DNA of 23,860 nt from Competibacteraceae bacterium UBA6584. GTDB lineage: Bacteria > Pseudomonadota > Gammaproteobacteria > Competibacterales > Competibacteraceae. The DNA lies in the NCBI GenBank assembly GCA_002433805.1, contig DJIW01000124.1, forward strand, positions 1 to 23,860, read 5' to 3'. Under the pieces are notes generated by a model. It made no database searches and was not told the DNA's origin. It saw nothing but the letters and a program-made list of their open reading frames with translations. The first letter of the stretch is position 1. The number at the start of each line of letters is the position of its first letter. Both the position numbers and the translations under genes were made by a program. Below are positions 8,788-16,707 of this stretch, in pieces.

Positions 8788-9572
8788 GGCGGTCCGCTCT
8801 CGGAGGTCCGCCGTTGCCACGGCACGACATAATGCTGGCCCTGATATTCGCCGCGCAGCGCCGCGATGCGGTAGCTGTCGGCGAGATGTTCGGCTGACAG
8901 CACCCGCTCGGGCGCGCCTTGCGCCACCAGCGCGCCGTCCCGCAACAACAGCAAGCCATCGCAAAATCGCGCCGCCAAGATCAAATCGTGCATGACCACG
9001 ATTACCGCCGCGCCGGCGTCGGCGTAATCCCGCAACAGCTCCATCACTTGCAATTGATGGAAGGGATCGAGCGACGCCACCGGCTCGTCGGCCAACAGCA
9101 GCGGCGCTTCCACCGCCAGCACCCGCGCCAGCAAGACCCGCGCGCGCTCGCCGCCCGACAAGGTATCGAACGGCCGCTCCGCCAAATCGGCGACGCCGGT
9201 GCGCTGCATGGCGGACTCGACCGCCAGCCGGTCGGCGGCGGCGGGCGGTTGCCAAGGGGCCAAATGCGGCAGGCGTCCCAATTCGACCAGACGGCGCGCG
9301 GTCAACGGCCAGTGCGCGATTTGGCCTTGCGGCAGATAGGCGAGCGCGCGGGCTTTGTCCCGTCGGTTAAGACTCGCCAGCGCACGGCCTTGAATTCGGA
9401 CAGCCCCTTGAAACGGCCGCAGTCCGGCCAGCGCCGCCAGCAAGGTGGTCTTGCCCGCGCCGTTGGGGCCGAGCAGCGCGATCACTTGGCCGGCGTCGGC
9501 GCGCAGGCCGACGCCGTTGACCACCCGCCGGCCGGCCAGCGAGACGCTGATGCGTTCGGCTTCCAGCAGCAT
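8784..9572 (-). CDS. btuD: Vitamin B12 ABC transporter ATP-binding protein
   Basis: A 262-residue ABC ATPase that would drive cobalamin import on the cytoplasmic face of BtuC. The Walker A motif is GPNGAGKTT at 35-43. The Q-loop is at Q82 (YLPQGQ), the signature is LSGGE at 138-142, Walker B is LLLADEP at 158-164, the D-loop is at 166-169 (ASLD) and the switch His is H195. All catalytic elements are intact. The length suits the BtuD/FecE/HemV group. Its ATG shares one base with the btuC stop (TGATG), and its stop overlaps the tonB start (ATGA). Sequence alone does not separate B12, haem and siderophore ATPases; the assignment rests on btuB, btuF and the cobalamin riboswitch at the head of the same operon. 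Confidence 0.9.
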   Translation of the reverse strand: MLLEAERISVSLAGRRVVNGVGLRADAGQVIALLGPNGAGKTTLLAALAGLRPFQGAVRIQGRALASLNRRDKARALAYLPQGQIAHWPLTARRLVELGRLPHLAPWQPPAAADRLAVESAMQRTGVADLAERPFDTLSGGERARVLLARVLAVEAPLLLADEPVASLDPFHQLQVMELLRDYADAGAAVIVVMHDLILAARFCDGLLLLRDGALVAQGAPERVLSAEHLADSYRIAALRGEYQGQHYVVPWQRRTSESGPP

Positions 9573-10585
9573 CAGGGTAGCGTCCGCCGGACGCGCAGCA
9601 GCAGATGGACGAAGAACGGCACGCCGAGCAGCGCGGTCACCACCCCCAGCATCAATTCCTGATGGGTGGGAATCAACCGCACCGCCAGATCGGCCGCCGC
9701 CAGCAGCGCCGCGCCGGCCAAGGCGCTGGGCCACAGCACCCGGCTGGGCTGATAGCCGACCCAAGGACGCAGCAGATGCGGCGCGATCAGGCCGACGAAA
9801 CCGACCGAGCCGGTGACCGCCGTGGCCGCGCCCACGGTCAACGCGGTGCCGCCGATCACCCGCGCCCGCAGCCAACCCAAGCCCACGCCCAGACTGCGGG
9901 CGGCGTCTTCGCCCAGGGTCAGCGCGTCCAGCTCCCGGCCGGCGCTCAACAGCAGCGCCCACCCGACCGCCATGAACGGGGCGGCCAGCGCCACATCGGA
10001 CAAACCCCGGTCGCGCAACGAGCCGAGCAACCACAGCACCATTTCGCTCAAGGCCAGCGGATTGGGCGCCAGATTGAGCGCCAGCGAAGTCAGGGCGATA
10101 GCCAGACTCGATACCGCGACGCCCGCTAAAATCAGCGACATCGGACTGGCGTCGCGCATCGCCAGCAGCGCCAGAAACAACGTCGCCGCGAACGCGCCGA
10201 GCAGCGCGCAGCCCGGCAGCGCCCACAGCGTCGCCTGCGCCAGCCCGAAATACAGCGCCAGCACCGCGCCCAAGCCGGCGCTGGCCGACACGCCGAGAAT
10301 CCCCGGTTCGGCCAGCGGATTGCGCAACAAGCCTTGCAAGGCCGCGCCGCTCAAGCCGAGCGACGCGCCGACCAACAAGCCCAACACCACGCGCGGCAAG
10401 CGGATTTCCCAAACGATCACCGCCAGCCGTGGGTCGCCGCCCAGCAGTTCGGCGAGCGTCCGCCACGGATTGAGCGAGAGCTGACCCACCAGCAAGCCCG
10501 CTGCCGCCAGCCCGATCAGCAACGCCGTCAGACCGAGCATCAACCGCCGATCTTGAGGGGCGACAACCTGCAACGCCGCGCTCAC
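9572..10585 (-). CDS. btuC: Vitamin B12 ABC transporter permease
   Basis: A 337-residue polytopic permease of the FecCD/BtuC family, with about ten hydrophobic helices. Family stretches are visible: RLPRVVLGLLVGASLGLSGA near residue 70 (with LLRNPLAEPGILG following), the GEDAARSLGV coupling segment that contacts the ATPase, and TGSVGFVGLIAPHLLR in the last third. It forms the membrane channel with BtuD and receives B12 from BtuF. The start is a GTG at 10585-10583, which overlaps the btuF stop as GTGA. The open frame continues 26 codons further upstream, but that part lies inside btuF and lacks membrane character, so the coupled GTG is preferred. E. coli BtuC is 326 residues. Confidence 0.9.
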   Translation of the reverse strand: MSAALQVVAPQDRRLMLGLTALLIGLAAAGLLVGQLSLNPWRTLAELLGGDPRLAVIVWEIRLPRVVLGLLVGASLGLSGAALQGLLRNPLAEPGILGVSASAGLGAVLALYFGLAQATLWALPGCALLGAFAATLFLALLAMRDASPMSLILAGVAVSSLAIALTSLALNLAPNPLALSEMVLWLLGSLRDRGLSDVALAAPFMAVGWALLLSAGRELDALTLGEDAARSLGVGLGWLRARVIGGTALTVGAATAVTGSVGFVGLIAPHLLRPWVGYQPSRVLWPSALAGAALLAAADLAVRLIPTHQELMLGVVTALLGVPFFVHLLLRVRRTLP

Positions 10586-11430
10586 AAACCGCCCGCCGCC
10601 GCCGGCAGACGCTCGGCGATATATTCGGCGGCCTCGGCCAAAAACCAGCCGCTGCAAATCCAATAGCGATCCGGCACCGCGATGGTCGGCACCCCCGCCA
10701 GCAGGCGTTGAAACACCGGATGGCGGGCGAAAGCCATCCGCAAGGTGTCGCCGCCCTGATCGAAAAAGCCGGTGACGACCACATCCGGCGCGGCCAGCGT
10801 CAGTTGTTCCAGATTGAAGGTGCCCCAGCCGTTCCTGCCCAGCGTCGCGGCCAGATTGCGCGCGCCCGCCGCCCGCAGTACCGCGTCGATGAAGGTGCCG
10901 CTGCCCGCGCTGCCGCCGTCGGGCAGAAAATAGGCGGCGAGCGGCGCTTGCCCGGCCGCTTCCCGCCGCGCCGCCAGCCGAACCAATCGCGCCCGCATAT
11001 CAGCCACCCGCGCCGCGCCTTGTTCGGGACGTTCCAGTTCGGCGGCGATGGCGCGAGTGGTCGCGGCGATGTCGTCCCAGGTTTCGGGCAGGGGAATCTG
11101 CACCACGCGAATCCCGAACCGTTCCAGCCGTTCGGTGACTGGCAGCGGCATCCAACGGTCGGTCAGCACCACCTCGACCCGCAGCGCCACCAACTCCTCA
11201 CCCCCGCCGCGCGTGCTCGGATAGCGGCGGGCCTCGGCGGCAAACAGCGACTGGCCGGGATCGGTCGCATAGTTGGAGACGGCGACGATCTGGCTCGGAT
11301 CGGCCAGCCCCAGCAAATATTGATCGGCGCACGGCGTCAGCGAGGCCGCGCGCGGCAAGGCCAGCGCCGCCAACGGCGACAACCCGAGGACCAGCGCCAG
11401 CGGTCGCCACCACCTCCCGCAATCGATCAC
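10582..11430 (-). CDS. btuF: Periplasmic cobalamin-binding protein
   Basis: A 282-residue substrate-binding protein of the helical-backbone (BtuF/FhuD) class. The start chosen is GTG at 11430-11428, because AAGGGG sits 6 nt before it and the product then begins with a short basic stretch and a hydrophobic signal segment (about residues 9-25, ending AALA). Mature features include SLTPCADQYLLGLADPSQIV, the typical first strand and helix, then EVVLTDRWM and later APDVVVTGFFDQ. An ATG or GTG further upstream would place the start inside btuB. It lies 10 bases after the btuB stop, so the two are almost certainly co-transcribed. Ligand specificity for B12 is inferred from the riboswitch and btuB; the protein itself could bind another corrinoid. 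Confidence 0.88.
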   Translation of the reverse strand: MIDCGRWWRPLALVLGLSPLAALALPRAASLTPCADQYLLGLADPSQIVAVSNYATDPGQSLFAAEARRYPSTRGGGEELVALRVEVVLTDRWMPLPVTERLERFGIRVVQIPLPETWDDIAATTRAIAAELERPEQGAARVADMRARLVRLAARREAAGQAPLAAYFLPDGGSAGSGTFIDAVLRAAGARNLAATLGRNGWGTFNLEQLTLAAPDVVVTGFFDQGGDTLRMAFARHPVFQRLLAGVPTIAVPDRYWICSGWFLAEAAEYIAERLPAAAGGL

Positions 11431-11440
11431 CGCAAGCCCC

Positions 11441-13333
11441 TTAAAACCGGTAACGCGCGCCGAGATAGATTCCGCGTTCGGTTCCGCTGTAGCCCAACAC
11501 CTCCTCGTAGCGTTCGTCGAGCAGATTTTCGACGCGCCCGAACAGCTGCCAGCGGTCGTCCAGCTGGTAGTTGGCCGCCAGGTTGACCACGGTGAAGCCA
11601 TCCAGCCGCACCGGGTAGGTCTCGAAGGTGTTGGAATCGAATGCCGTGTCGACAAACGAGCCGTTGTGACGGACGGTCAGATTGAGATTGAGGGGGTCGG
11701 TCGGACGGTAGTTCAGGCTGAGACTGGCGGCGTGGCGCGGCCGGCGGCGCAACTGTTGCCCTTCGGCATCCTCGGTATCGGTGTAGGTGTAAGCCAGCGT
11801 CCCGCTCCATTCCGGGGTCAGCTCGGCGCTGGCGCTCACTTCGATGCCCTGGGCGCGGCTCTCGCCCGGCAGGTTGATGACCGTGCGCCCGGCCCCGACG
11901 ATGATGTTGTCGATGCGGTTGTCGAAGGCGGTCACATCCAGCTTGGCCCGCCGGTCGAACAGCGTCTGTTCCCAACCGATGTCGAAGCCGCGACTTTCTT
12001 CCGGTTGCAGGTTCGGATTGCCCTGAAAATCGCCGGAGAAACCGAACAGTTCGGTCAGGGTCGGATTCTTGACCGCCGTGCCGTAGCTCGCGTGCAAGCG
12101 GCCGCCGATATCCGGCCAAAGGTAGGCCGCCGTCAGCCGGTAGGTGTTGGTGTCGTCGAAGCGGTCGTTAAAATCATGCCGCAGCCCGGCGGTCAGAAAC
12201 AGGCGCTCGTCCAGATCCAGGCCGTACTGGAAGGCAACGCCGGTGTTGCGAACCGCGTTGGTGGCGAAATAGCTATTTTGCGCCTCATCCTTCTTATCCT
12301 TCACCAGCACGGTGAAGGTGTGCTTCGCGCCGGCCGCGTTCAGGAAGTAATTGCTCTGATAGTCGATCTGGTTGGAATAACTGTCGCTGGAGAAGGGATC
12401 GAGAGTATCGCTGTCGATCTCGCTGTCGATGTCGTAGCGGGCGATGCCGAGCAGATGTTCCCACGCGCCGCCGAGCAAGCTCAACTTGCCTTGCAGGCGC
12501 AGCAGATTTTGCCGGTTGTGAATCCGGTCGCCGCTATCGACCACCGGCCGCTGGTCGCCGCCTAAAAAGGCATCGAACTCCGAACGGTTGTCGGTGTAGC
12601 GTTCGATCAGGGTCAGCTCCAGATCGTCGCGGGGGCGGAGGCTGCCCTTGAACAGCAGCGCGCCGATCCGCGCGCCGTCGTCCTCATGGTTGCCGCGCCA
12701 CTCGCTGCCCGCCGACCAGCCGTCGGTGCGCAGCCAAGCGCCGCTCAACATCGCGTCGTAACGCTCGCCGCGCCCGCCGATGCCGCCGGACGTTTGCCAG
12801 GTATTAAAACTGCCGCCCTCAAGGCGGACGCTGCCCTGCAGCGGCCGTTCGGCGCTCTTGGTCACGATATTGACCACGCCGCCGATGGCGGAACTGCCCC
12901 ACAGCACGCTTTGCGGGCCGCGCAACACTTCGAGGCGCTCGACTTCCAGATCGAGCAAATTGTTGAAATCAAACGGCCCGCCGTCAGGATTGTTGACTTC
13001 CACTCCGTCGATCAACACCAGGGTTTGATTGGTTTCCGCGCCGCGCAGATAGATCTCGGTCAGCGCGCCGAAATTGCCGCTGCGGCTGACCGTGACTCCC
13101 GGCGCATCGCGCAGCGCATCGGCGATGCTGCGTATTTGGCGCTGTTCCAGTTGGTCGGCGGTGATGACAGTGATGGCGCTACCGGACTGTTCCGGCGGAA
13201 TCGGAACGCGGGTGGCGGTGACCACCAGCTCCGGCAAATCCTCCTGCGCGACGGCGGCGGTCAAGCCGGTCGCCAGGCCGAGGGCGATAAGGGGTCGAAA
13301 AAGGCGTGATGAAACAATGCAGCAGCTATTCAT
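11441..13333 (-). CDS. btuB: TonB-dependent vitamin B12 outer-membrane receptor
   Basis: A 630-residue outer-membrane receptor. It has a signal peptide (about 1-29, ending AVA), a TonB box in PELVVTATR (34-42), a plug domain (about 45-155) with the RGAETNQTLVLIDGVEVN and RLEVLRGPQSVLWGSSAIGG stretches, and a beta-barrel that ends in the terminal aromatic residue needed for outer-membrane assembly (YLGARYRF). E. coli BtuB is 614 residues. It binds cobalamin at the surface and passes it to the periplasm using TonB energy. The ATG at 13333 is used; its ribosome binding site is weak, in keeping with expression controlled by the upstream riboswitch. It is the first gene of the btuB-btuF-btuC-btuD-tonB operon. 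Confidence 0.93.
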   Translation of the reverse strand: MNSCCIVSSRLFRPLIALGLATGLTAAVAQEDLPELVVTATRVPIPPEQSGSAITVITADQLEQRQIRSIADALRDAPGVTVSRSGNFGALTEIYLRGAETNQTLVLIDGVEVNNPDGGPFDFNNLLDLEVERLEVLRGPQSVLWGSSAIGGVVNIVTKSAERPLQGSVRLEGGSFNTWQTSGGIGGRGERYDAMLSGAWLRTDGWSAGSEWRGNHEDDGARIGALLFKGSLRPRDDLELTLIERYTDNRSEFDAFLGGDQRPVVDSGDRIHNRQNLLRLQGKLSLLGGAWEHLLGIARYDIDSEIDSDTLDPFSSDSYSNQIDYQSNYFLNAAGAKHTFTVLVKDKKDEAQNSYFATNAVRNTGVAFQYGLDLDERLFLTAGLRHDFNDRFDDTNTYRLTAAYLWPDIGGRLHASYGTAVKNPTLTELFGFSGDFQGNPNLQPEESRGFDIGWEQTLFDRRAKLDVTAFDNRIDNIIVGAGRTVINLPGESRAQGIEVSASAELTPEWSGTLAYTYTDTEDAEGQQLRRRPRHAASLSLNYRPTDPLNLNLTVRHNGSFVDTAFDSNTFETYPVRLDGFTVVNLAANYQLDDRWQLFGRVENLLDERYEEVLGYSGTERGIYLGARYRF

Positions 13334-13559
13334 GGCGAGCGCGCTTTCTAATAATCGTTGTTATCGAACCGACCGCATCGGGTCAGCTCACCGCCTGCTG
13401 GAAAACGCGCGCGCCGGTCGGCTAAACCGGTTTGAAATGAAAGCGAAAAACGCCTTGAGGAACAGACCTTGACAGCCGCTGGCAAACGCTCGGTTTCCCG
13501 CATCGCCAAAACGGAGGACCGTCCCGCCGAAAACACCCGTTCGACGGCCAGGCGACGCT
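13334..13559 (-). other. Leader between riboswitch and btuB
   Basis: About 225 bases lie between the riboswitch B12 box and the btuB start. No gene on either strand is convincing here; the short open frames are shadows. A CCGGT/ACCGG inverted repeat is visible near 13417-13433, but no T-run follows it on the minus strand. An intrinsic terminator is therefore not evident, and control may act on translation initiation or through Rho. The switching structure cannot be assigned by eye. Confidence 0.45.
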
Positions 13560-13732
13560 TGGGACGGCAGGTCTCCTGGCTGGCGGGTCGTTGCGGGCGT
13601 TCGGCCTTCCCGGTTGCCCAGTGGCCTGAATCGAACGCCGGCTCGCCGCTCACAGTTGCGGGGACAGCCGCGGCTTGCGACCGATCATCCGGTCTACCGC
13701 GTTCCCTTTTAATCCCACTGGGGGAACCGTCT
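13560..13732 (-). ncRNA. Cobalamin (AdoCbl) riboswitch
   Basis: Read on the minus strand, this stretch carries the conserved parts of the cobalamin riboswitch in order. The 5' stem is GGTTCCCC near 13728-13721, with GGGAACGCGGT following. The core GCGGCTGTCCCCGCAACTGT is at about 13671-13652, GCCACTGGG is at about 13626-13618, and the B12 box GCCAGGAGACCTGCC is at 13580-13566. It senses adenosylcobalamin or a related corrinoid and represses the downstream genes when bound. Its position ahead of btuB-F-C-D-tonB is the strongest evidence that this operon is for B12. The ends given are approximate. Confidence 0.95.
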
Positions 13733-13740
13733 TATTGAAT

Positions 13741-13770
13741 AGATTAACGGGATAGGCAGGAGCTTGGCAA
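13741..13770 (-). promoter_or_regulatory. Sigma-70-type promoter of the btu operon
   Basis: On the minus strand TTGCCA (13770-13765) and TAATCT (13746-13741) are separated by 18 bases, matching the -35/-10 layout. Transcription would begin a few bases later, just before the first stem of the cobalamin riboswitch, which is where a riboswitch promoter should lie. This is a pattern match, not a mapped start. Confidence 0.6.
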
Positions 13771-13858
13771 TGCGTGACCGGCCGGCCGATGATGCGGTTT
13801 GCCGGGCGAGCGGCGCGCCGCATCGATCAAAACTGCTCCATGCCTGACAGTGTACTCT

Positions 13859-15025
13859 TTAGACCACACCTGCCTTTTCCAGTATTGACCCTTTAAGGGA
13901 GAGGCTTTGGCCAGATGAATTTCTATTGCGCTGGATCAACCAGCGTCCCACGGCCATGCCCGGCAATTCGATAAGGCGATAACAAGCAGCGGCTGCCGGA
14001 ATGAGCACAATCAGGGTGACGAACACACAACCGATAAAGGCAACACCGATATGTTGACCGAATAGGGAATAAATTTTTAGATAAACTGGTCCTAATTTAT
14101 AAATGATCAGGGGGTGTAATAGATAGAGACTAAAACTGCGCTCCCCAGCAAAATACAGATAGCGGTTCGCGATCATTCTCCAAGGATGGACGGCCTGCCC
14201 ACTGGTCAATAAGGCAAAAGCGAAGGCCCAAACCAGAATATCAAATCGTCCAAAAAGTATCAGCGATCCAGTTGGGAGCACCAGTAACAAGACTATTAAC
14301 AGCAGGCCTACCAACGATAGCCCATCGTAAAAAATCGGGTAATCCTTCAGCCAAGCATAGGCATCACGTCGCCAATAAAGAAAGTAACTCAGCACCCCGG
14401 CGCAAAAAATGCCCACTTGACTGAGAAAACTGTGATGGCCATAAGCTTGGATACTCAGTTGGCCCGAGGAGTCGTACGCCATGCGCGCCGCAGTGGTGAT
14501 CGTCGCGCCCACAACGAGCAGCACCAGCGCCCGGCGGATCGTGATGATGTAAACCAGGAGAACCGGCAGAATCGCGTAAAACAGCATTTCAACGCCGATG
14601 GTCCAGCCGGCCCATACCACGCTGTCGTGTTTTTCAGGAACTAAATTGAACAGAAATAGAAAATTTAACAACACATCGTGAACGGGTAGGCGTTGGTTAA
14701 AATCCAGCCATGCCAGCCCATACCACACCACAATCATCATATAAAAAAGCGGCGCGATTCTGAAAAACCGTCGGATAAAATAGTCCTGAATCCACTGAGG
14801 CTTTCCGACACGATTCTGAGTGCTAAAAAAGAGCGAAAACGCGCTAAGCACAAAAAAAAGCTGCACGCCAAGACCAAAATGGCTTTTGATCATCGAGAAC
14901 GCTTGCGGCACGTCGAGCTTGTGAATACCGTGCACATGAAATAACACGACCGTTAAGGCGGCGATAGCCCTCAAACCGTGGATTCCAGCCAATCGATCAG
15001 CTGTTTCGAGTGTTCCCTGAGTCAT
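13859..15025 (-). CDS. Acyltransferase 3 (OafA/YrhL-like) family membrane protein
   Basis: A 388-residue integral membrane acyltransferase with about ten hydrophobic helices. Family landmarks are GIHGLRAIAALTVVLFHVHG at about 14-33 (with the catalytic-type His in the first helix), GVQLFFVLSAFSLFF at about 52-66, the arginine-rich FIRRFFRIAPLFYM segment at about 83-96, and GERSFSLYLLHPLIIY in the last third. Such proteins transfer acetyl or other acyl groups to sugars of lipopolysaccharide, capsule, exopolysaccharide or antibiotics. The acceptor cannot be told here because no sugar-polymer genes are adjacent. Its base composition is clearly more AT-rich than either flank, which suggests separate acquisition. 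The start at 15025 has no clear Shine-Dalgarno. It lies upstream of the btu promoter on the same strand, but the riboswitch promoter makes it a separate unit. Confidence 0.88.
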   Translation of the reverse strand: MTQGTLETADRLAGIHGLRAIAALTVVLFHVHGIHKLDVPQAFSMIKSHFGLGVQLFFVLSAFSLFFSTQNRVGKPQWIQDYFIRRFFRIAPLFYMMIVVWYGLAWLDFNQRLPVHDVLLNFLFLFNLVPEKHDSVVWAGWTIGVEMLFYAILPVLLVYIITIRRALVLLVVGATITTAARMAYDSSGQLSIQAYGHHSFLSQVGIFCAGVLSYFLYWRRDAYAWLKDYPIFYDGLSLVGLLLIVLLLVLPTGSLILFGRFDILVWAFAFALLTSGQAVHPWRMIANRYLYFAGERSFSLYLLHPLIIYKLGPVYLKIYSLFGQHIGVAFIGCVFVTLIVLIPAAAACYRLIELPGMAVGRWLIQRNRNSSGQSLSLKGSILEKAGVV

Positions 15026-15351
15026 TGCAAAATATTAAATGTGATTCAAATTAAAAATCGGTAGCCGCAATCAGTATATGGATTAGGCTGCATCGGGTCT
15101 AGTTTTACCCTCTGAAGGGTTAGAGCGTTCTTGATCCTTCGATCTGCTCGTCTTTCAGAAAAGCTCGCGCTTAACTCACAACATCCTCCCTATCAACCCC
15201 GCCTGTTTAATTTTATCCCTGCTTCAGTCTTCTTGGGCTTAACCTCACGATCCTTAAATTCAAAATGAGCGATTTGCAATTTTATTAATACATTTGATTT
15301 GTTTTTGTTAAAATAACGGATCATCGACTTTTTTCCCGCGATGCCGTGACG
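15026..15351 (+). other. AT-rich divergent spacer, no gene seen
   Basis: About 325 bases between the leftward acyltransferase gene and the rightward SWIM gene. No coding frame is convincing. The last 80 bases are very AT-rich and include TAAAAT at 15309-15314, about 40 bases before the SWIM start, a possible -10 element without a clear -35 partner. A small ACCCT/AGGGT inverted repeat lies near 15106-15119 with no T-run. Promoters for both flanking units probably lie here. Confidence 0.4.
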
Positions 15352-16707
15352 ATGCCATTGACTCCTCAGGAAATTCTTAAGCTTTCGCCGGACGATGCTT
15401 CCGCGAAGGCGGCCAAGGGCTTGGTGTTGCCAGCGAAATGGCCTCAGCTACACCATGACGATCAGGCGGTCTGGGGCGAGTGTCAGGGCAGCGGTTCCAA
15501 ACCCTACCAGGTTCAAGTCGATCGAGCCGGCCCGACTTTCCGCTGTTCCTGCCCCAGTCGCAAATTCCCCTGCAAACATGGCCTTGCGCTCTTGTTGCTT
15601 CGGGCGCAGCATCCCGACAGTTTTTCCGTGGCCGAACAGCCCGCTTGGGTCAGCGAATGGCTAGAATCGCGCCGCAAGCGCGATGAAAAGCAGGCAGCCA
15701 AGGCGACAGCGGAAACACCCGCCGAGGGTGAAGCCGCCGCGACTAAACCGCCCGCCGATCCAGCGGCCGCCGCGCGTCGGGAAGTCGCCCGCCTCAAGCA
15801 GATGGAGGCTGGTCTGGCGGAATTGGAACGCTGGCTGGGAGATCGGCTACGACAAGGGCTGGCGCAACTGCCAGCTCAGCCAGAACTGTGGGAGGCACTC
15901 GCCACGCGGATGGTGGATGCAAAACTCCCCGGCATCGCGTACCGCTTGCGCCGGATCGGCGGCTGGGTCAATCGCGGCGAGCATTGGGCCAGCCGCGTCT
16001 TGGGCGGTTTGGGTCAATTACAGATTCTGATCGACGCTTTCCGGCGATTGGATACGCTGTCTGTTCCGGTGCAGGCCGACCTACGGAACGCGCTGGGCGT
16101 GACCGTGGATCGGGAAACCGTGCTGAAAAGCGGCGAGCGGATCTTGGATGACTGGCTGGTGCTGGGCCAATGCGTCGAAGAGGAATCCCGCTTGTGGACG
16201 CGGCGGGTGTGGCTGCGCGGCGATCAATCCGGGCGGATGGCCTTAGTGCTCGATCACGCGCACGGGGTCCGTCGGTTCGAGCAAAATTATGTGACTTCGA
16301 CGCGCCTTGAAATGACCCTGGCCTTTTATCCCGGCAACGCGCCGCTTCGGGCTATCCCAATCAATGAAAGTCGCGCGCGGGAGCGAACGCCGCCCGCGAA
16401 CGCGCCGCCGTTGGATCGGGCCTTGGATACTCTGGCGAGCACATTAGCGATGAATCCCTGGCAATGGCCGCAGCCGTTGCTGTACAGCGGAGCAATTCCC
16501 TATCGCAATGGAAAAAACTGGGCGCTGGAAACCGCCAGCCGTCAGTTATTGCCATTAACCGCAAGCGATGACAGCGGCTGGGTGCTGCTGGCGGAAAGCG
16601 GCGGCGGACCCCTTACCGTATTCGGCGAATGGGACGGCGAAACGCTCCGCCCGCTGAGCGCCTGGACTGACGATCTAATCTGGACTGAAGAAGCTCAGCC
16701 GGCATGA
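15352..16707 (+). CDS. SWIM zinc-finger family protein, first gene of the MoxR-VWA cluster
   Basis: A 451-residue protein with a SWIM zinc finger near the N-terminus: C65-x-C67-x6-C74-x-H76, within TFRCSCPSRKFPCKHG, a CxCxnCxH arrangement. SWIM fingers bind DNA, RNA or proteins. A charged Ala/Lys/Glu linker follows (about 105-145), then a mainly helical and mixed region without a fold I recognise. ATG 15352 is preferred to the in-frame GTG at 15346, because the product then begins MPLTPQEIL, a natural start; neither has a good Shine-Dalgarno. Its stop overlaps the next start as ATGA (16704-16707). Being first, and coupled to the DUF5691 and AAA+ genes, it is likely a recognition or adaptor subunit. 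That role is inferred from context. Confidence 0.88.
   Translation: MPLTPQEILKLSPDDASAKAAKGLVLPAKWPQLHHDDQAVWGECQGSGSKPYQVQVDRAGPTFRCSCPSRKFPCKHGLALLLLRAQHPDSFSVAEQPAWVSEWLESRRKRDEKQAAKATAETPAEGEAAATKPPADPAAAARREVARLKQMEAGLAELERWLGDRLRQGLAQLPAQPELWEALATRMVDAKLPGIAYRLRRIGGWVNRGEHWASRVLGGLGQLQILIDAFRRLDTLSVPVQADLRNALGVTVDRETVLKSGERILDDWLVLGQCVEEESRLWTRRVWLRGDQSGRMALVLDHAHGVRRFEQNYVTSTRLEMTLAFYPGNAPLRAIPINESRARERTPPANAPPLDRALDTLASTLAMNPWQWPQPLLYSGAIPYRNGKNWALETASRQLLPLTASDDSGWVLLAESGGGPLTVFGEWDGETLRPLSAWTDDLIWTEEAQPA

Noticed and set aside
7852..9255. A 467-codon minus-strand open frame that would give TonB a long N-terminal extension.
   Set aside because: The extension is out-of-frame btuD sequence. 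The membrane helix and the ATGA overlap place the TonB start at 8787.
8784..10784. A single minus-strand open frame of 666 codons that could suggest a fusion ending in BtuD.
   Set aside because: Only the last 262 codons are BtuD. The upstream part reads btuC and btuF sequence in the wrong frame; the true btuC frame is intact and overlaps btuD by one base.
11427..12119. A 230-codon minus-strand open frame within btuB.
   Set aside because: It is a shifted frame of the btuB barrel region, which is itself uninterrupted and well conserved.
13348..13738. Short open frames on both strands across the btuB leader.
   Set aside because: They cross the cobalamin riboswitch and lack ribosome binding sites and family features; the RNA element explains the conservation.
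13791..13824. GATGCGG/CCGCATC inverted repeat with an inner palindrome, downstream of the acyltransferase stop.
   Set aside because: It could end the acyltransferase transcript, but no T-run follows on the minus strand and the loop is 20 bases, so I do not call it a terminator.
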